NCBI RefSeq assembly: GCF_014644535.1
Contig: NZ_BMKW01000001.1
Location: 558,001-622,000, forward strand
DNA length: 64,000 nucleotides
Direction of reading: 5' to 3'
Origin: Neoroseomonas lacus
GTDB taxonomy: Bacteria > Pseudomonadota > Alphaproteobacteria > Acetobacterales > Acetobacteraceae
Positions 19,012 to 26,910 of this stretch are shown here, in pieces. The notes under the pieces are model-generated. The model had not been told where the DNA came from. It did no database searches and saw only the letters and a program-made list of their open reading frames with translations. Numbering within the stretch: the stretch's first letter is position 1; each line of letters starts with the position of its first letter. The translations under genes and the position numbers were made by a program.

Positions 19012-19044
19012 TATGATTCATATATAGTTTAAATATGAATCATA
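19012..19044. promoter_or_regulatory. perfect inverted repeat, likely operator of the ParD-like/map pair
   Basis: Arms TATGATTCATAT (19012-19023) and ATATGAATCATA (19033-19044) are exact reverse complements with a 9-base spacer. Each arm also contains a near-palindromic ATGANTCAT, and the two centres are 22 bases apart, about two helical turns. The element ends 13 bases before the ParD-like start codon and is followed by the ribosome-binding site CGGAGG. The AT-rich sequence stands out from its surroundings. The position fits an autoregulatory operator of the toxin-antitoxin type. Confidence 0.75.
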
Positions 19045-19057
19045 CGCGGAGGCCCCA

Positions 19058-19270
19058 ATGGGCATCGTGAACATTGATGACGATCTGCACGATCTGCTGC
19101 GCAGGGCGAGCAAGGTATCGCTTCGTTCGATCAATGCGCAGGCCGCCTACTGGATCAAGGTAGGCATGCTCTGCGAGACCAATCCGACGCTCAGCTTCAC
19201 CGGGATCATGGCGCGCGAGCTCAGTGCCGCCGGCGTTTCGGTGCAACCACTGGCCGTCATCGACGCATGA
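19058..19270 (+). CDS. ParD-like family protein (antitoxin-like)
   Basis: A 70-residue protein matching the ParD-like family: MGIVNIDDDLHDLLRRASKV, then RSINAQAAYWIKVGMLCE and NPTLSFTGIMARELSAAG. The N-terminal strand followed by two helices is the expected ribbon-helix-helix DNA-binding form of ParD-type antitoxins. GGAGG lies 5-6 bases upstream of the ATG. Its stop overlaps the start of a methionine aminopeptidase gene (ATGA), so the two are translated together. A palindrome just upstream suggests self-repression. Codon use is less GC-rich than in neighbours. Confidence 0.85.
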   Translation: MGIVNIDDDLHDLLRRASKVSLRSINAQAAYWIKVGMLCETNPTLSFTGIMARELSAAGVSVQPLAVIDA

Positions 19271-20043
19271 CGAAGCGGCCCCAGGAACTGGCATTGCTGG
19301 CCGAATCCGGTCGGCTACTGGCCTCCGTGTTCCGGTTGCTGGACCGAACCTCGCTCGGCGGGCTGTCGACCCTTCAGATCAATGACATGGTCGATCATTT
19401 CATCGTCCACGACCTCCAGGCCCGGCCCGCGAGCAAGGGCCAGTATGGCTATGGCTTCGTATTGAATGCCTCGTTGAACAATGTGGTCTGCCACGGCGTT
19501 CCATCGCCATCGGACGTGCTGCGGGACGGCGATATCGTCAACTTCGACATCACGCTCGAGAAGAATGGCTACATTGCCGACTCAAGCAAAACCTATCTCG
19601 TCGGCGATGTAGAACCTGCCGCCAGAAGGCTGGTCCAGACCACCCACGAAGCCCTGTGGAGGGGCATCCGGGCGGTTCGTCCGGGCGCGCGGCTCGGAGA
19701 CATCGGCTGGGCGATCGAACGCCATGCCAAGCGACACGGCTACTCCGTGGTGCGCGAATACTGCGGCCACGGCATCGGCAGAGAGATGCATGAGCAGCCG
19801 CAGGTCCTGCACTTCGGAATGCCGGGAACCGGCCTCGCCCTCCGCGAGGGCATGGTGTTCACCATCGAGCCGATGCTCAATCGAGGCCGACGCCGCGTAA
19901 GAACCGAAGCTGACGGCTGGACTGTCGTGACGAGCGACGGGTCGCTTTCCGCGCAGTTCGAGCACACCGTTGCCGTGACGGCTTCCGGCGTATCGGTGCT
20001 GACGCTGCGTCCTGACGAACTGGGCCTCGGACCGCCGGAGTGA
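19267..20043 (+). CDS. map: type I methionine aminopeptidase, paired with a ParD-like protein
   Basis: A 258-residue metallopeptidase that removes N-terminal methionine from new proteins. All five expected metal ligands are visible: two Asp in VNFDITLEKNGYIADSSK, His in YCGHGIGREMHEQPQVLHFG, Glu in VFTIEPMLNRG and Glu in AQFEHTVAVT. It should thus be active. The N-terminal ~60 residues differ from housekeeping enzymes, and the protein is probably a second, accessory copy. It overlaps the ParD-like gene by 4 bases in an operon that looks like a toxin-antitoxin pair. Whether it acts as a toxin is not known. Confidence 0.93.
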   Translation: MTKRPQELALLAESGRLLASVFRLLDRTSLGGLSTLQINDMVDHFIVHDLQARPASKGQYGYGFVLNASLNNVVCHGVPSPSDVLRDGDIVNFDITLEKNGYIADSSKTYLVGDVEPAARRLVQTTHEALWRGIRAVRPGARLGDIGWAIERHAKRHGYSVVREYCGHGIGREMHEQPQVLHFGMPGTGLALREGMVFTIEPMLNRGRRRVRTEADGWTVVTSDGSLSAQFEHTVAVTASGVSVLTLRPDELGLGPPE

Positions 20044-20154
20044 CGACCGGTGGCGCAACGGCCAGGTGAGGCAGCGCCGCCACCGTCATCTTCCGGTGCT
20101 GATCAATGGGTCCAGAGCCTGGACGGCCGCTGCCGTTGGCGCGACGCTCGCCCC

Positions 20155-21531
20155 ATGACCACGACCCCACAAACCGCCCTCGCCGACCTCCTCACCCTCG
20201 CCGGCCTCCCCACCGCCGAAGCCACCCTGACCGGCGCCGACCCGCTGATGCCCTCGACCTATGCCGTCGGCACCGCCGCCTCGGCTTCGATCGCCGCCGC
20301 CGCCTTGGCCGCCGCCGCCATCCATCGCGCCCGCGGTGGCCCGGCGCAAACCGTCTCGGTCGACATGCCGCATGCGCTGTCCGAGTTCCATTCCGAACGC
20401 CACATGCATGTCCCCGGCTTCGAATCGCATGAATGGGACCCGATCGCCGGCCTGTATCGCTGCGGCGGCGGCCGTTGGATCCGTCTCCACACCAACCACG
20501 AACACCATCGCGATGTCGTGCTCCGTGTCCTCGGCTGCGCCTATGCGCGCGAGGCGGTCGCCGCCGCCCTGCAATCCTGGAATGCCGAAGCCGCCGAAAC
20601 CGCCATCTACGCCGCCGGCGGCGTCGCCACCATGACGCGCTCCCTGGCGGAATGGCAGGCGCACCCGCAGGGCATCGCCGTGGCGGCCCTGCCACCCGTG
20701 CTGATCGAACGCATCGGCGACGCCCCGCCAACGCCCTTGCCGCCACTCGCCGCCCGCCCGCTCGAAGGCATCCGCGTGCTCGACCTGACCAAGGTCATCG
20801 CCGGCCCGGTGGCCGGCCGCACGCTCGCGGCCCATGGCGCCGATGTCCTGCATGTGACCGCACCCCACCTGCCGACCTTGCCGGCACTGTCGATGGACAC
20901 CGGCCGCGGCAAGCGCTGCACTTCGCTCGACCTGCGCGATCCGGCGCAGCGCGGGACGCTGCGTGCCCTGGCTGCCGGGGCGGACGTATTCCTGCAAGGC
21001 TACCGACCCGGCGCGATCGGCGCCCACGGCTTCGCGCCGGAGGCCCTGGCGGCGCTCCATCCCGGCATCGTCTGCGTCTCGCTCTCGGCGTTCGGCCATG
21101 CCGGCCCCTGGTCCACCCGTCGCGGCTTCGATTCCCTGACGCAGAACGCCAATGGCATGAATGACGAGGAACGCATCGCCGCCGGCGAGGACAAGCCGCG
21201 CCCCCTGCCCTGCCAGGCCCTGGACCATGCCTCCGGCTACCTGCTCGCCTTCGGCGCGATGGCGGCCCTGCTGCGACGCGCCGAGGAAGGCGGCTCCTGG
21301 CTGGTGCGGGTATCCCTGGCGGGCACCGGCGAATGGATCAAGCGCCTGGGCCGGGTCGAGGCTGGCCTGTCGGCCCCCGGCATCGCCGATGTGACGCCCT
21401 GGCTGGAGCAGCACGACAGCGGCTACGGCCGCATGACCGCGCTGCGCCACAGTGCGATCCTGAGCGCGACGCCGGCCCATTGGTCGCTGCCCTCGGTGCC
21501 CCTGGGCAGTCACGCGCCTGCCTGGGCCTGA
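20155..21531 (+). CDS. CaiB/BaiF family (class III) CoA-transferase
   Basis: A 458-residue CoA-transferase family protein. Class III signatures are seen in the second half: LEGIRVLDLTKVIAGPVAGRTLAAHGADVLHV, GRGKRCTSLDLRDPAQR, and ADVFLQGYRPGAIGAHGF, followed by GIVCVSLSAFGHAGPW and RRGFDSLTQNANGMN. The first ~190 residues resemble a degenerate extra half, so the enzyme is of the rearranged or fused type. The start ATG 20155 begins the conserved region; the longer frame to 20050 was not chosen. The CoA donor and acceptor are not known. Confidence 0.85.
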   Translation: MTTTPQTALADLLTLAGLPTAEATLTGADPLMPSTYAVGTAASASIAAAALAAAAIHRARGGPAQTVSVDMPHALSEFHSERHMHVPGFESHEWDPIAGLYRCGGGRWIRLHTNHEHHRDVVLRVLGCAYAREAVAAALQSWNAEAAETAIYAAGGVATMTRSLAEWQAHPQGIAVAALPPVLIERIGDAPPTPLPPLAARPLEGIRVLDLTKVIAGPVAGRTLAAHGADVLHVTAPHLPTLPALSMDTGRGKRCTSLDLRDPAQRGTLRALAAGADVFLQGYRPGAIGAHGFAPEALAALHPGIVCVSLSAFGHAGPWSTRRGFDSLTQNANGMNDEERIAAGEDKPRPLPCQALDHASGYLLAFGAMAALLRRAEEGGSWLVRVSLAGTGEWIKRLGRVEAGLSAPGIADVTPWLEQHDSGYGRMTALRHSAILSATPAHWSLPSVPLGSHAPAWA

Positions 21532-21873
21532 TGGGGCGGGAACGCAGCCCCGCCTCACTGGCTCCCCCGCCGAGGAACCGCAAAATGAGCAGCCCCGGGC
21601 TCATCCTTCCTTCACGCCGAACGCATGGCCACGCCCGCCGCGCCGTTCGGCAGTGACCATGAAGCGCACGCCCGCGCGGCCCTGAATGCGCGGGCGCAAC
21701 CGGCGCCGCCAAGGCCTCGAAGCCTTGGAATCGTGGCCTTGCGCACACACGGCGACGTACCGCCTGTGATCGCCGCATTTCTGTGCGCGTTCGCATCGAA
21801 TTGCCGGCGCTCCCCTCGCATTCTCCCCTTACCGCTTCGGCGAAGGGTCGTCGGGCGAGCAAGGAGACAGGCA
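21532..21873. other. intergenic spacer with a hairpin, no gene seen
   Basis: No credible coding sequence is seen in these 342 bases. A hairpin with 7-bp arms CCAAGGC and GCCTTGG at 21709-21728, loop CTCGAA, may end transcription of the CoA-transferase gene. The ribosome-binding site AAGGAGA of the next gene is at the right end. Confidence 0.5.
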
Positions 21874-22260
21874 ATGACGCTCACCAACAACACGATGCGC
21901 TCCGCCATTCTCGCGAGCGCGCTTCTCGGTCAGCCGGTCCTGGCACAGGATCGTGTCGCGGTCTTCGTCGGCAGCGGCGAAGGCGCCGAGGTCATGTATG
22001 TCGCCCCGGGCGATCCGCGGGCACGCAGCGCCACCGGCAACGTGGCTGACCTCAAGGCGCCGCTGATCGCGACCTGGGAAGGCCAGGGCGAGAGCGGTGG
22101 GGTGGCCTACTTCGAGGCGACCTCGGCGCGGACGAACGTGACGCCATCGGCGTTCGGCGTGATGCCGCTCAGCGGCCAGCAGCAGACGCGGCGCATCGCG
22201 ACCTATGTTGGCTCGGGCGAAAGCGCCGAGGTCGTCTACACCGAGGTTCCGGTCGACTAG
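21874..22260 (+). CDS. small secreted protein with a duplicated VGSGE motif
   Basis: A 128-residue protein with a signal peptide ending near ALLGQPVLAQ. The mature part carries two similar segments, VAVFVGSGEGAEVMYV near the start and IATYVGSGESAEVVYTEV at the C terminus, and a middle variant IATWEGQGESGGVAYFEA. It may therefore consist of three short beta-rich repeats. AAGGAGA lies about 6 bases before the ATG. I do not recognise a family. Function is unknown, and the export signal is the only clue. Confidence 0.75.
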   Translation: MTLTNNTMRSAILASALLGQPVLAQDRVAVFVGSGEGAEVMYVAPGDPRARSATGNVADLKAPLIATWEGQGESGGVAYFEATSARTNVTPSAFGVMPLSGQQQTRRIATYVGSGESAEVVYTEVPVD

Positions 22261-22918
22261 GCCCGTAGCCTCGGGGGCGGGCATGGCGCCCGGCATGGAG
22301 CATCGCCCAATCAGGCCCGGCCGCCCACGCGGTCGGGCCTGTGATGCGCGTGGAGGCACCGCACCGCGGCCTTTTCATCCCCCACGATCGACCCACGGGC
22401 GAGCACCTGTCGCAGCACCTCTACACGAAGCATTTCGCTCGCGGCATGCGCCTGGCCGACCCTGGTAATCCAGCCCGTCCTCAAAAGCCTGGCATCTTCG
22501 TTTCACGATCGCCATGATACCGGCGAGCGTGGCGCATGATCGTCACGCCGGGCCGGCGACCATGTGGGGATCGCTGCTGTGATGGCCATTGCTGCGACAT
22601 CGGGTCGAGGCCCATGGATCCCACGCCTCGACCAACGGCGCCCGACGGCGATCGCCGTCGCGGAGATGGCCCGCTGCTCCTCCCTGATGCGGTCGGCGCC
22701 GCACCGCACCGACGCGCGCCGGTTGGCGCTGCCACGCATGCTGATCGCGCGCGCAGGCGGGAAGCGGATGCCCGCCCATGTCCTGCCCACTAAGTTCGTT
22801 GGGTTTCCAACGAACAAATCGGACAGGCAGGCCACTGAATACAAAGGCTGATGGCCTGAGAACGACGTCCGCAGGACGTCAGAATCAGGACACCAGCAAC
22901 CGCGCAAGGGAGCCGGGG
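22261..22918. other. long intergenic region with three perfect palindromes
   Basis: No convincing gene is seen in 658 bases. The region holds an 18-bp palindrome centred near 22651 (arms CGACGGCGA and TCGCCGTCG), a stem with arms GTTCGTTGG and CCAACGAAC near 22794-22815 with loop GTTT, and GACGTCC/GGACGTC at 22864-22880 with a 3-base spacer. The last two lie about 40-125 bases before the Crp/Fnr-type regulator and could be its operators or an RNA leader. Confidence 0.4.
22864..22880. promoter_or_regulatory. 17-bp dyad upstream of the Crp/Fnr gene
   Basis: Perfect arms GACGTCC and GGACGTC separated by GCA sit 38 bases before the start codon of the Crp/Fnr-type regulator. The site does not match the classic TGTGA-N6-TCACA or FNR box, but this divergent regulator may have another target. 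Autoregulation is inference. Confidence 0.4.
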
Positions 22919-23707
22919 ATGCCCTCAGACGATGCCACTCACCGGAACCCAGGCCCCACCGCGCCAGGCACCCCGCCCCGCGCCGACACCTCCCGCATCG
23001 ACCAGCTGCGCCGCATGCCCGTCCTGCGCGACGCATCCGAGGAAACCCTGCGGCGCGTTGCCGCCGCTGCGGCTTGGCGCAGCTACGGCCCAGGCGGGAT
23101 GATCCTCGATCTCGATGACCCATCCGGCGATGTCTGGTTCGTCCTGGAGGGCGTGGTCCGCATCCAGGTCCGAACCCCGTCCGGGCGCGAGGTGATCCTC
23201 AGCGATATCAGCGCCGGCGGCATGTTCGGCGAAATCGCGGCGATCGACGGTGCCGCGCGGACGGCGGGTGCGACCGCGCTGGTGCAGTCGCGGCTCTGCA
23301 CTGTTCCCGCCGCCGCCTTCCTCGACGCCGCGTGCAGCACGCCGGCGGCCTGCCTCGCGCTGCTGCGGACGGTCACCGCGATCCTGCGACGGCAATCGAA
23401 GCGCCTGATCGAGCGCGAGACCCTGCCCGTTCGCCTGCGCATCTACGCGGAACTCCTCCGCCTGTCGCGCCCGCGCCTCACCCAGGCCGCGGCGGCGAAC
23501 CCCGATGAACGCGTGGTGAGTCCGCCGCCGCGACGGCACATCCTCGCCGCGCGGATCGGCGCACGACGGGAAGCCGTGTCGCGCGAATTCGCCGACCTCA
23601 CGCGCCGCGGCCTGATCGCCAAGGAGCGTGGCGCGATCGTGCTGCTCCAGCCGCAGGCGCTGCGCCATGCGGTCGAGGCGGAACTGGAAGCGGAAGCGGG
23701 CCTGTGA
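22919..23707 (+). CDS. Crp/Fnr-family transcription regulator
   Basis: A 262-residue regulator. Residues ~30-145 form a cyclic-nucleotide-binding-like beta barrel (MILDLDDPSGDVWFVLEGVVRIQVRTPSGREVILSDISAGGMFGEIAAIDG), including the GEIAAIDG phosphate-cassette region, followed by RTAGATALVQSRLCTV, which resembles the family pattern. A long helix follows, and the C-terminal winged helix has HILAARIGARREAVSREFADLTRRGLIAKERGAIVLL. No FNR cysteine cluster is present, so an iron-sulfur sensor is unlikely. The ATG has AGGGAG upstream. Targets and ligand are unknown; palindromes upstream may be its own sites. Confidence 0.88.
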   Translation: MPSDDATHRNPGPTAPGTPPRADTSRIDQLRRMPVLRDASEETLRRVAAAAAWRSYGPGGMILDLDDPSGDVWFVLEGVVRIQVRTPSGREVILSDISAGGMFGEIAAIDGAARTAGATALVQSRLCTVPAAAFLDAACSTPAACLALLRTVTAILRRQSKRLIERETLPVRLRIYAELLRLSRPRLTQAAAANPDERVVSPPPRRHILAARIGARREAVSREFADLTRRGLIAKERGAIVLLQPQALRHAVEAELEAEAGL

Positions 23708-23922
23708 CGGTGGTGGCACGCCGCACGGCAAGCTGCCTGCCGTTCCTGGACAACCCCGCCCCCGGCGCGTCCAGCCCAGGTCGAGACCAGGCCCCGCGAC
23801 TTGGAACGAGGCTTCGGTCGTCGCTGATCCGGCCCCCGGCATAAGTCAAAGCCTCATGCCGTCGGTTTTGCTCCCATGCCCTCACATGCCGAACGGGGCA
23901 GTGCCGTCTTCCCGGGCCTGCT

Positions 23923-24270
23923 TCAATCGGGCAGCACGGAAGCATCCAGCGGCAATACCGCCCCCATCCACAGCGCGTGGTGCAGATGGTCCGCCTTGGC
24001 GTGCCCGGTATCGGGATGCACCAACACGGTCAGCCCCTCGCGGTTCAACGCGATGAAGGGCAGCAAACCGGCCAACAGGCCCGGCGCGAAGGCCACCTGG
24101 TACATCGCCCGCGCGTGCGGCCCAACCGGCACATCGTGCCAGCGCCCGAGCACCGCCTCAGGAAACGCCAGCCCGATCGCCTCGCGCAGCCGCTCGGCGG
24201 CCGGGCGCGAGGCGGGGTCGAAATAGACATGCGCATGCCAGCCACTGATCGTATCGGGTGCGGCGAGCAT
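23923..24270 (-). CDS. DOPA 4,5-dioxygenase family protein
   Basis: A 115-residue protein matching the small DOPA 4,5-dioxygenase family, in which an extradiol-type cleavage of catechols is described in fungi and plants. Family signs are WHAHVYFDPASRPAAERLREAI, VGPHARAMYQVAFAPGLLAGLLPFIALNREGLTVLVHPDTG and HLHHALWMG, with several conserved His. Either ATG 24270 or GTG 24285, which overlaps the gapR stop, may be the start. It probably shares a transcript with gapR. The bacterial substrate is not known. Confidence 0.82.
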   Translation of the reverse strand: MLAAPDTISGWHAHVYFDPASRPAAERLREAIGLAFPEAVLGRWHDVPVGPHARAMYQVAFAPGLLAGLLPFIALNREGLTVLVHPDTGHAKADHLHHALWMGAVLPLDASVLPD

Positions 24271-24281
24271 GCGCTGTCCCC

Positions 24282-24551
24282 TCACATGCCGAGGGCGCGG
24301 CGATACAGGTCGAGCAGCGCTTCCTGCTCCTCGACATCGGCCGGTTCCTGCTTGCGGATGCGCAGGATGGCGCGGATCACCGCCACGTCGAAGCCGGCCG
24401 ACTTCGCCTCGGCCATGATGTCCTTGATGTCGGAGGAGAGGGCCTTCTTTTCCTCCTCTAACCGCTCGACCCGCTCGATGATCGAACGGAGCCGATCGGC
24501 CGCGATGCCGCCGACCTCGGTATCCTGTTGTTTCTCTGCCGTCTGCGACAT
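24282..24551 (-). CDS. gapR: GapR-like nucleoid-associated protein (DUF2312)
   Basis: An 89-residue protein of the DUF2312 family. GapR in Caulobacter binds overtwisted DNA ahead of replication and transcription and stimulates type II topoisomerases. The family core is plain: IAADRLRSIIERVERLEEEKKALSSDIKDIMAEAKSAGFDVAVIRAILRIRK and the end EEALLDLY-like EQEALLDLYRRALGM. The first half is a coiled coil. ATG 24551 gives normal family length; an in-frame ATG 18 codons earlier is less likely. It lies between DUF1244 and the dioxygenase gene. Confidence 0.9.
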   Translation of the reverse strand: MSQTAEKQQDTEVGGIAADRLRSIIERVERLEEEKKALSSDIKDIMAEAKSAGFDVAVIRAILRIRKQEPADVEEQEALLDLYRRALGM

Positions 24552-24619
24552 GTTGCGCGCCTCTGTCTGAAGGGCGGCGGGTTTAGACCTCGGCTTCCTC
24601 GCCATCAACCTTGCCCCTG

Positions 24620-24931
24620 TTAGTGGCCGGGATTCGCGGCGACGAACTTGGCCTTCTGTTCCGCAGTCGCCTCCTTCTGGTGCAGCGCCTGCCATTCCTT
24701 GTACGGCATGCCGTAGACGATCTCCCGGGCATCGGCGTCGGCGATCGCGATGCCCTTCGCCTCGGCACCTTCGCGATACCAGCGCGACAGGCAATTCCGG
24801 CAGAATCCCGCCAAATTCATCATGTCGATGTTCTGCACATCCGACCGTTCGCGCAGATGCTGCACCAACCGGCGGAAGGCCGCGGCCTCAAGTTCAGTGC
24901 GGGTGGCGTCGTCCATTTCGGGTACGGGCAT
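24620..24931 (-). CDS. DUF1244 family protein
   Basis: A 103-residue helical protein of the DUF1244 family, found mainly in proteobacteria. Its signature is LVQHLRERSDVQNIDMMNLAGFCRNCLSRWYREGA, with a conserved CxxC, followed by IVYGMPYKEWQALHQKEATAEQKAKF. ATG 24931 has GAGGAGA 8 bases upstream. No biochemical function is established. It is the first gene of a three-gene run with gapR and the dioxygenase family gene. Confidence 0.9.
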   Translation of the reverse strand: MPVPEMDDATRTELEAAAFRRLVQHLRERSDVQNIDMMNLAGFCRNCLSRWYREGAEAKGIAIADADAREIVYGMPYKEWQALHQKEATAEQKAKFVAANPGH

Positions 24932-25085
24932 GACATGGTCTCCTCGTCCGGTGTCAATCTGGTGCAGACGCCCCTCGGCGCCAACCTCCGGTTTCGACGG
25001 ATTTGCCGCCCCGGCCGCCGGGCGGGCGGTGTAGGCTCCTCCTGCGCGCGGCGGAACGGCCGCCGCGCCGGCAGGAGAGGCCAGG

Positions 25086-25469
25086 ATGTCCACCGCGCAA
25101 CGCGCCACGGCCGCCTTCGATCTCGCGGCCCTGACCCACGCACTCGAAACCAGCGACGCAGCCTCGATCGTCTCGTTCTACGACGAGGACGCCGAGATGG
25201 AGATCATCGACCGCAACCGCCCACCCAGCGCGCCGATGCGCCTGGTCGGCCGGCCGGCGATCGAAGCCTTCTGGCGCGACGTCTGCGCCCGGGAAATGAC
25301 CCACGCGGTGGGGGAGGCGATTAGTGATGCGCGCCGCGCCGCCTTCGTCGAGCGCTGCGCCTATCCGGATGGTTGCCATGTGGTCTCGGCCATGACGCTC
25401 GAACTGCATGACGGGCGCATCCACCGCCATCTGACGGTGCAGGCCTGGGACGAGACGAGCTGCGGGTAA
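25086..25469 (+). CDS. SnoaL/NTF2-like domain protein
   Basis: A 127-residue protein of the cone-shaped NTF2-like (SnoaL) fold. The typical order is seen: an N-terminal helix (TAAFDLAALTHALETSDAASIVSFYDEDAEMEI), a loop with PMRLVGRPAIEAFWRDV, and strands ending VVSAMTLELHDGRIHRHLTVQAWD. AGGAGAGG precedes the ATG. Such proteins serve as small enzymes or binding modules, and the role here is unknown. It is divergent from DUF1244. Confidence 0.85.
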   Translation: MSTAQRATAAFDLAALTHALETSDAASIVSFYDEDAEMEIIDRNRPPSAPMRLVGRPAIEAFWRDVCAREMTHAVGEAISDARRAAFVERCAYPDGCHVVSAMTLELHDGRIHRHLTVQAWDETSCG

Positions 25470-25559
25470 CGGGCCCGCCCGTCGCGCCGTCATCGCACGG
25501 CATTGCCTCGCGGGCCGGAGAAGCGATGATGTGGCCTGCCGGAATCGAGGACGGAACGC

Positions 25560-26840
25560 ATGGCCCTGGACGACGTATCGGCCCGCGCCGTGCTGCGGCG
25601 CCTGTTCGACGCTGCGGTTGCGAGTGCTGATCCGCGCGTCGTGCTGGCGCGCCACCTGCCCGACAGGCCGCCCGGCCGCGTCCTGGTGCTCGGCGCGGGC
25701 AAATCCGCCGCGGTGATGGCCGCCGCCGTCGAGGCCGCCTGGCCCGACATCCCCCTCTCCGGCCTGGTCGTCACCCGCTACGGCCACGGCCACCCGACGT
25801 CGCGCATCGAGGTCGCCGAAGCCTCCCACCCCGTCCCCGATGAGGCCGGCGCCCGCGCCGCCCAACGCATGCTCGACCTCGCGACGCAAGCCGGTCCCGA
25901 CGACCTGGTCCTCTTCCTGGTCTCCGGCGGCGGCTCCTCCCTCACCACGCTGCCCGCCCCCGGCCTCTCCCTGCCCGACCTCATCGCAGTCAACCGTGCC
26001 CTGCTCGCCTCCGGCGCCACCATCAACGAGATGAACTGCATCCGCCGCCACCTCTCCGCCTTCTCCGGCGGGCGCCTGGCCGCCGCCGCCCACCCCGCCC
26101 GCGTCGTCACCCTCGCCATCTCCGACGTCCCCGGCGACGACCCCACCGTCATCGCCTCCGGCCCCACCGTCCCCGACCCCTCCACCTTCGCCCAGGCCCG
26201 CGCCCTCGCCGCCCACTACCGCATGCCCCTCCCCGACGCCGTCACCACCCACCTCGCCGCCGCGGCCGATGAATCCCCCAAACCCGGCGACCCGCGCCTC
26301 GCCACGACCGACTTCCGCTTCATCGCCACCCCTCTCATGGCGCTCCAAGCCGCCGCCGAGGCCGCCCGCCCCCTCGGCCTCACCCCCCTCATCCTCGGCG
26401 ACGCCCTCGAAGGCGAGGCCCGCGAACTCGGCACGGTGCTGGCCGGCATCGCGCTGTCCGCCCACACCCACGGCCACCCCTTGCCCGCCCCCTGCGTCCT
26501 CCTCTCGGGCGGCGAGACCACTGTCACCATCCGCACCACCCCGCCCGGCCGCGGCGGCCGCAACGGTGAATGCCTCCTCGGCGCCACCCTCGCTTTGGCC
26601 GCCACCCCCGGCGTCTATGCCCTCATGGCCGACACCGACGGCATCGACGGCTCCGAAGACAACGCCGGCGCTATCGCCACCCCCACCACCCTCGCCCGCG
26701 CCCACACCGCCGGCCTCGACCCGCGCACGCTGCTGGCCGCCCACGACAGCCATACCCTCTTCGCCACCCTCAGCGACCTGCTGACCACCGGCCCCACCCT
26801 GACCAACGTCAACGACTTCCGCGCCATCCTCATCACCTGA
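25560..26840 (+). CDS. ttuD: glycerate 2-kinase (MOFRL family, TtuD type)
   Basis: A 426-residue enzyme that phosphorylates D-glycerate to 2-phosphoglycerate. The N-terminal GckA/TtuD domain shows RVLVLGAGKSAAVMAAAVE, a GHPTSRIEVAEASHPVPDEAG loop and LFLVSGGGSSLTTLPAPG. The C-terminal MOFRL domain shows CVLLSGGETTVTIRTTPPGRGGRNGECLLG and ALMADTDGIDGSEDNAGA. It lies 70 bases before a pyruvate kinase gene, as in tartrate or hydroxypyruvate gene sets, so the pair could lead glycerate through 2-phosphoglycerate and PEP to pyruvate. Codons are extremely rich in C at third positions. Confidence 0.93.
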   Translation: MALDDVSARAVLRRLFDAAVASADPRVVLARHLPDRPPGRVLVLGAGKSAAVMAAAVEAAWPDIPLSGLVVTRYGHGHPTSRIEVAEASHPVPDEAGARAAQRMLDLATQAGPDDLVLFLVSGGGSSLTTLPAPGLSLPDLIAVNRALLASGATINEMNCIRRHLSAFSGGRLAAAAHPARVVTLAISDVPGDDPTVIASGPTVPDPSTFAQARALAAHYRMPLPDAVTTHLAAAADESPKPGDPRLATTDFRFIATPLMALQAAAEAARPLGLTPLILGDALEGEARELGTVLAGIALSAHTHGHPLPAPCVLLSGGETTVTIRTTPPGRGGRNGECLLGATLALAATPGVYALMADTDGIDGSEDNAGAIATPTTLARAHTAGLDPRTLLAAHDSHTLFATLSDLLTTGPTLTNVNDFRAILIT

Positions 26841-26847
26841 CGTGCAA

Positions 26848-26902
26848 CTTAATTATTGTAAGTAAAAATAAACCTCGGCAGCCGTCGCTTAATCAGGGTA
26901 AG
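26848..26902. promoter_or_regulatory. two CTTA-N7-TAAG sites upstream of the HTH-pyruvate kinase gene
   Basis: Two 15-base sites, CTTAATTATTGTAAG (26848-26862) and CTTAATCAGGGTAAG (26888-26902), share CTTAAT-A--GTAAG with inverted CTTA/TAAG ends and start exactly 40 bases apart, near four helical turns. The AT-rich first site lies in the likely promoter and the second ends 8 bases before the ATG. They are good candidates for binding by the HTH domain encoded at the start of the gene itself. Binding is untested. Confidence 0.55.
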
Positions 26903-26910
26903 ACACGCCC

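Noticed and set aside
22503-23123. Minus-strand frame opposite the Crp/Fnr leader and N terminus
   Set aside because: Arg/Ala-rich without motifs and overlapping a clear regulator gene.
24954-26753. 599-codon minus-strand frame opposite glycerate kinase
   Set aside because: Low-complexity Gly-rich antisense shadow with no motif; it also crosses the NTF2-like gene.
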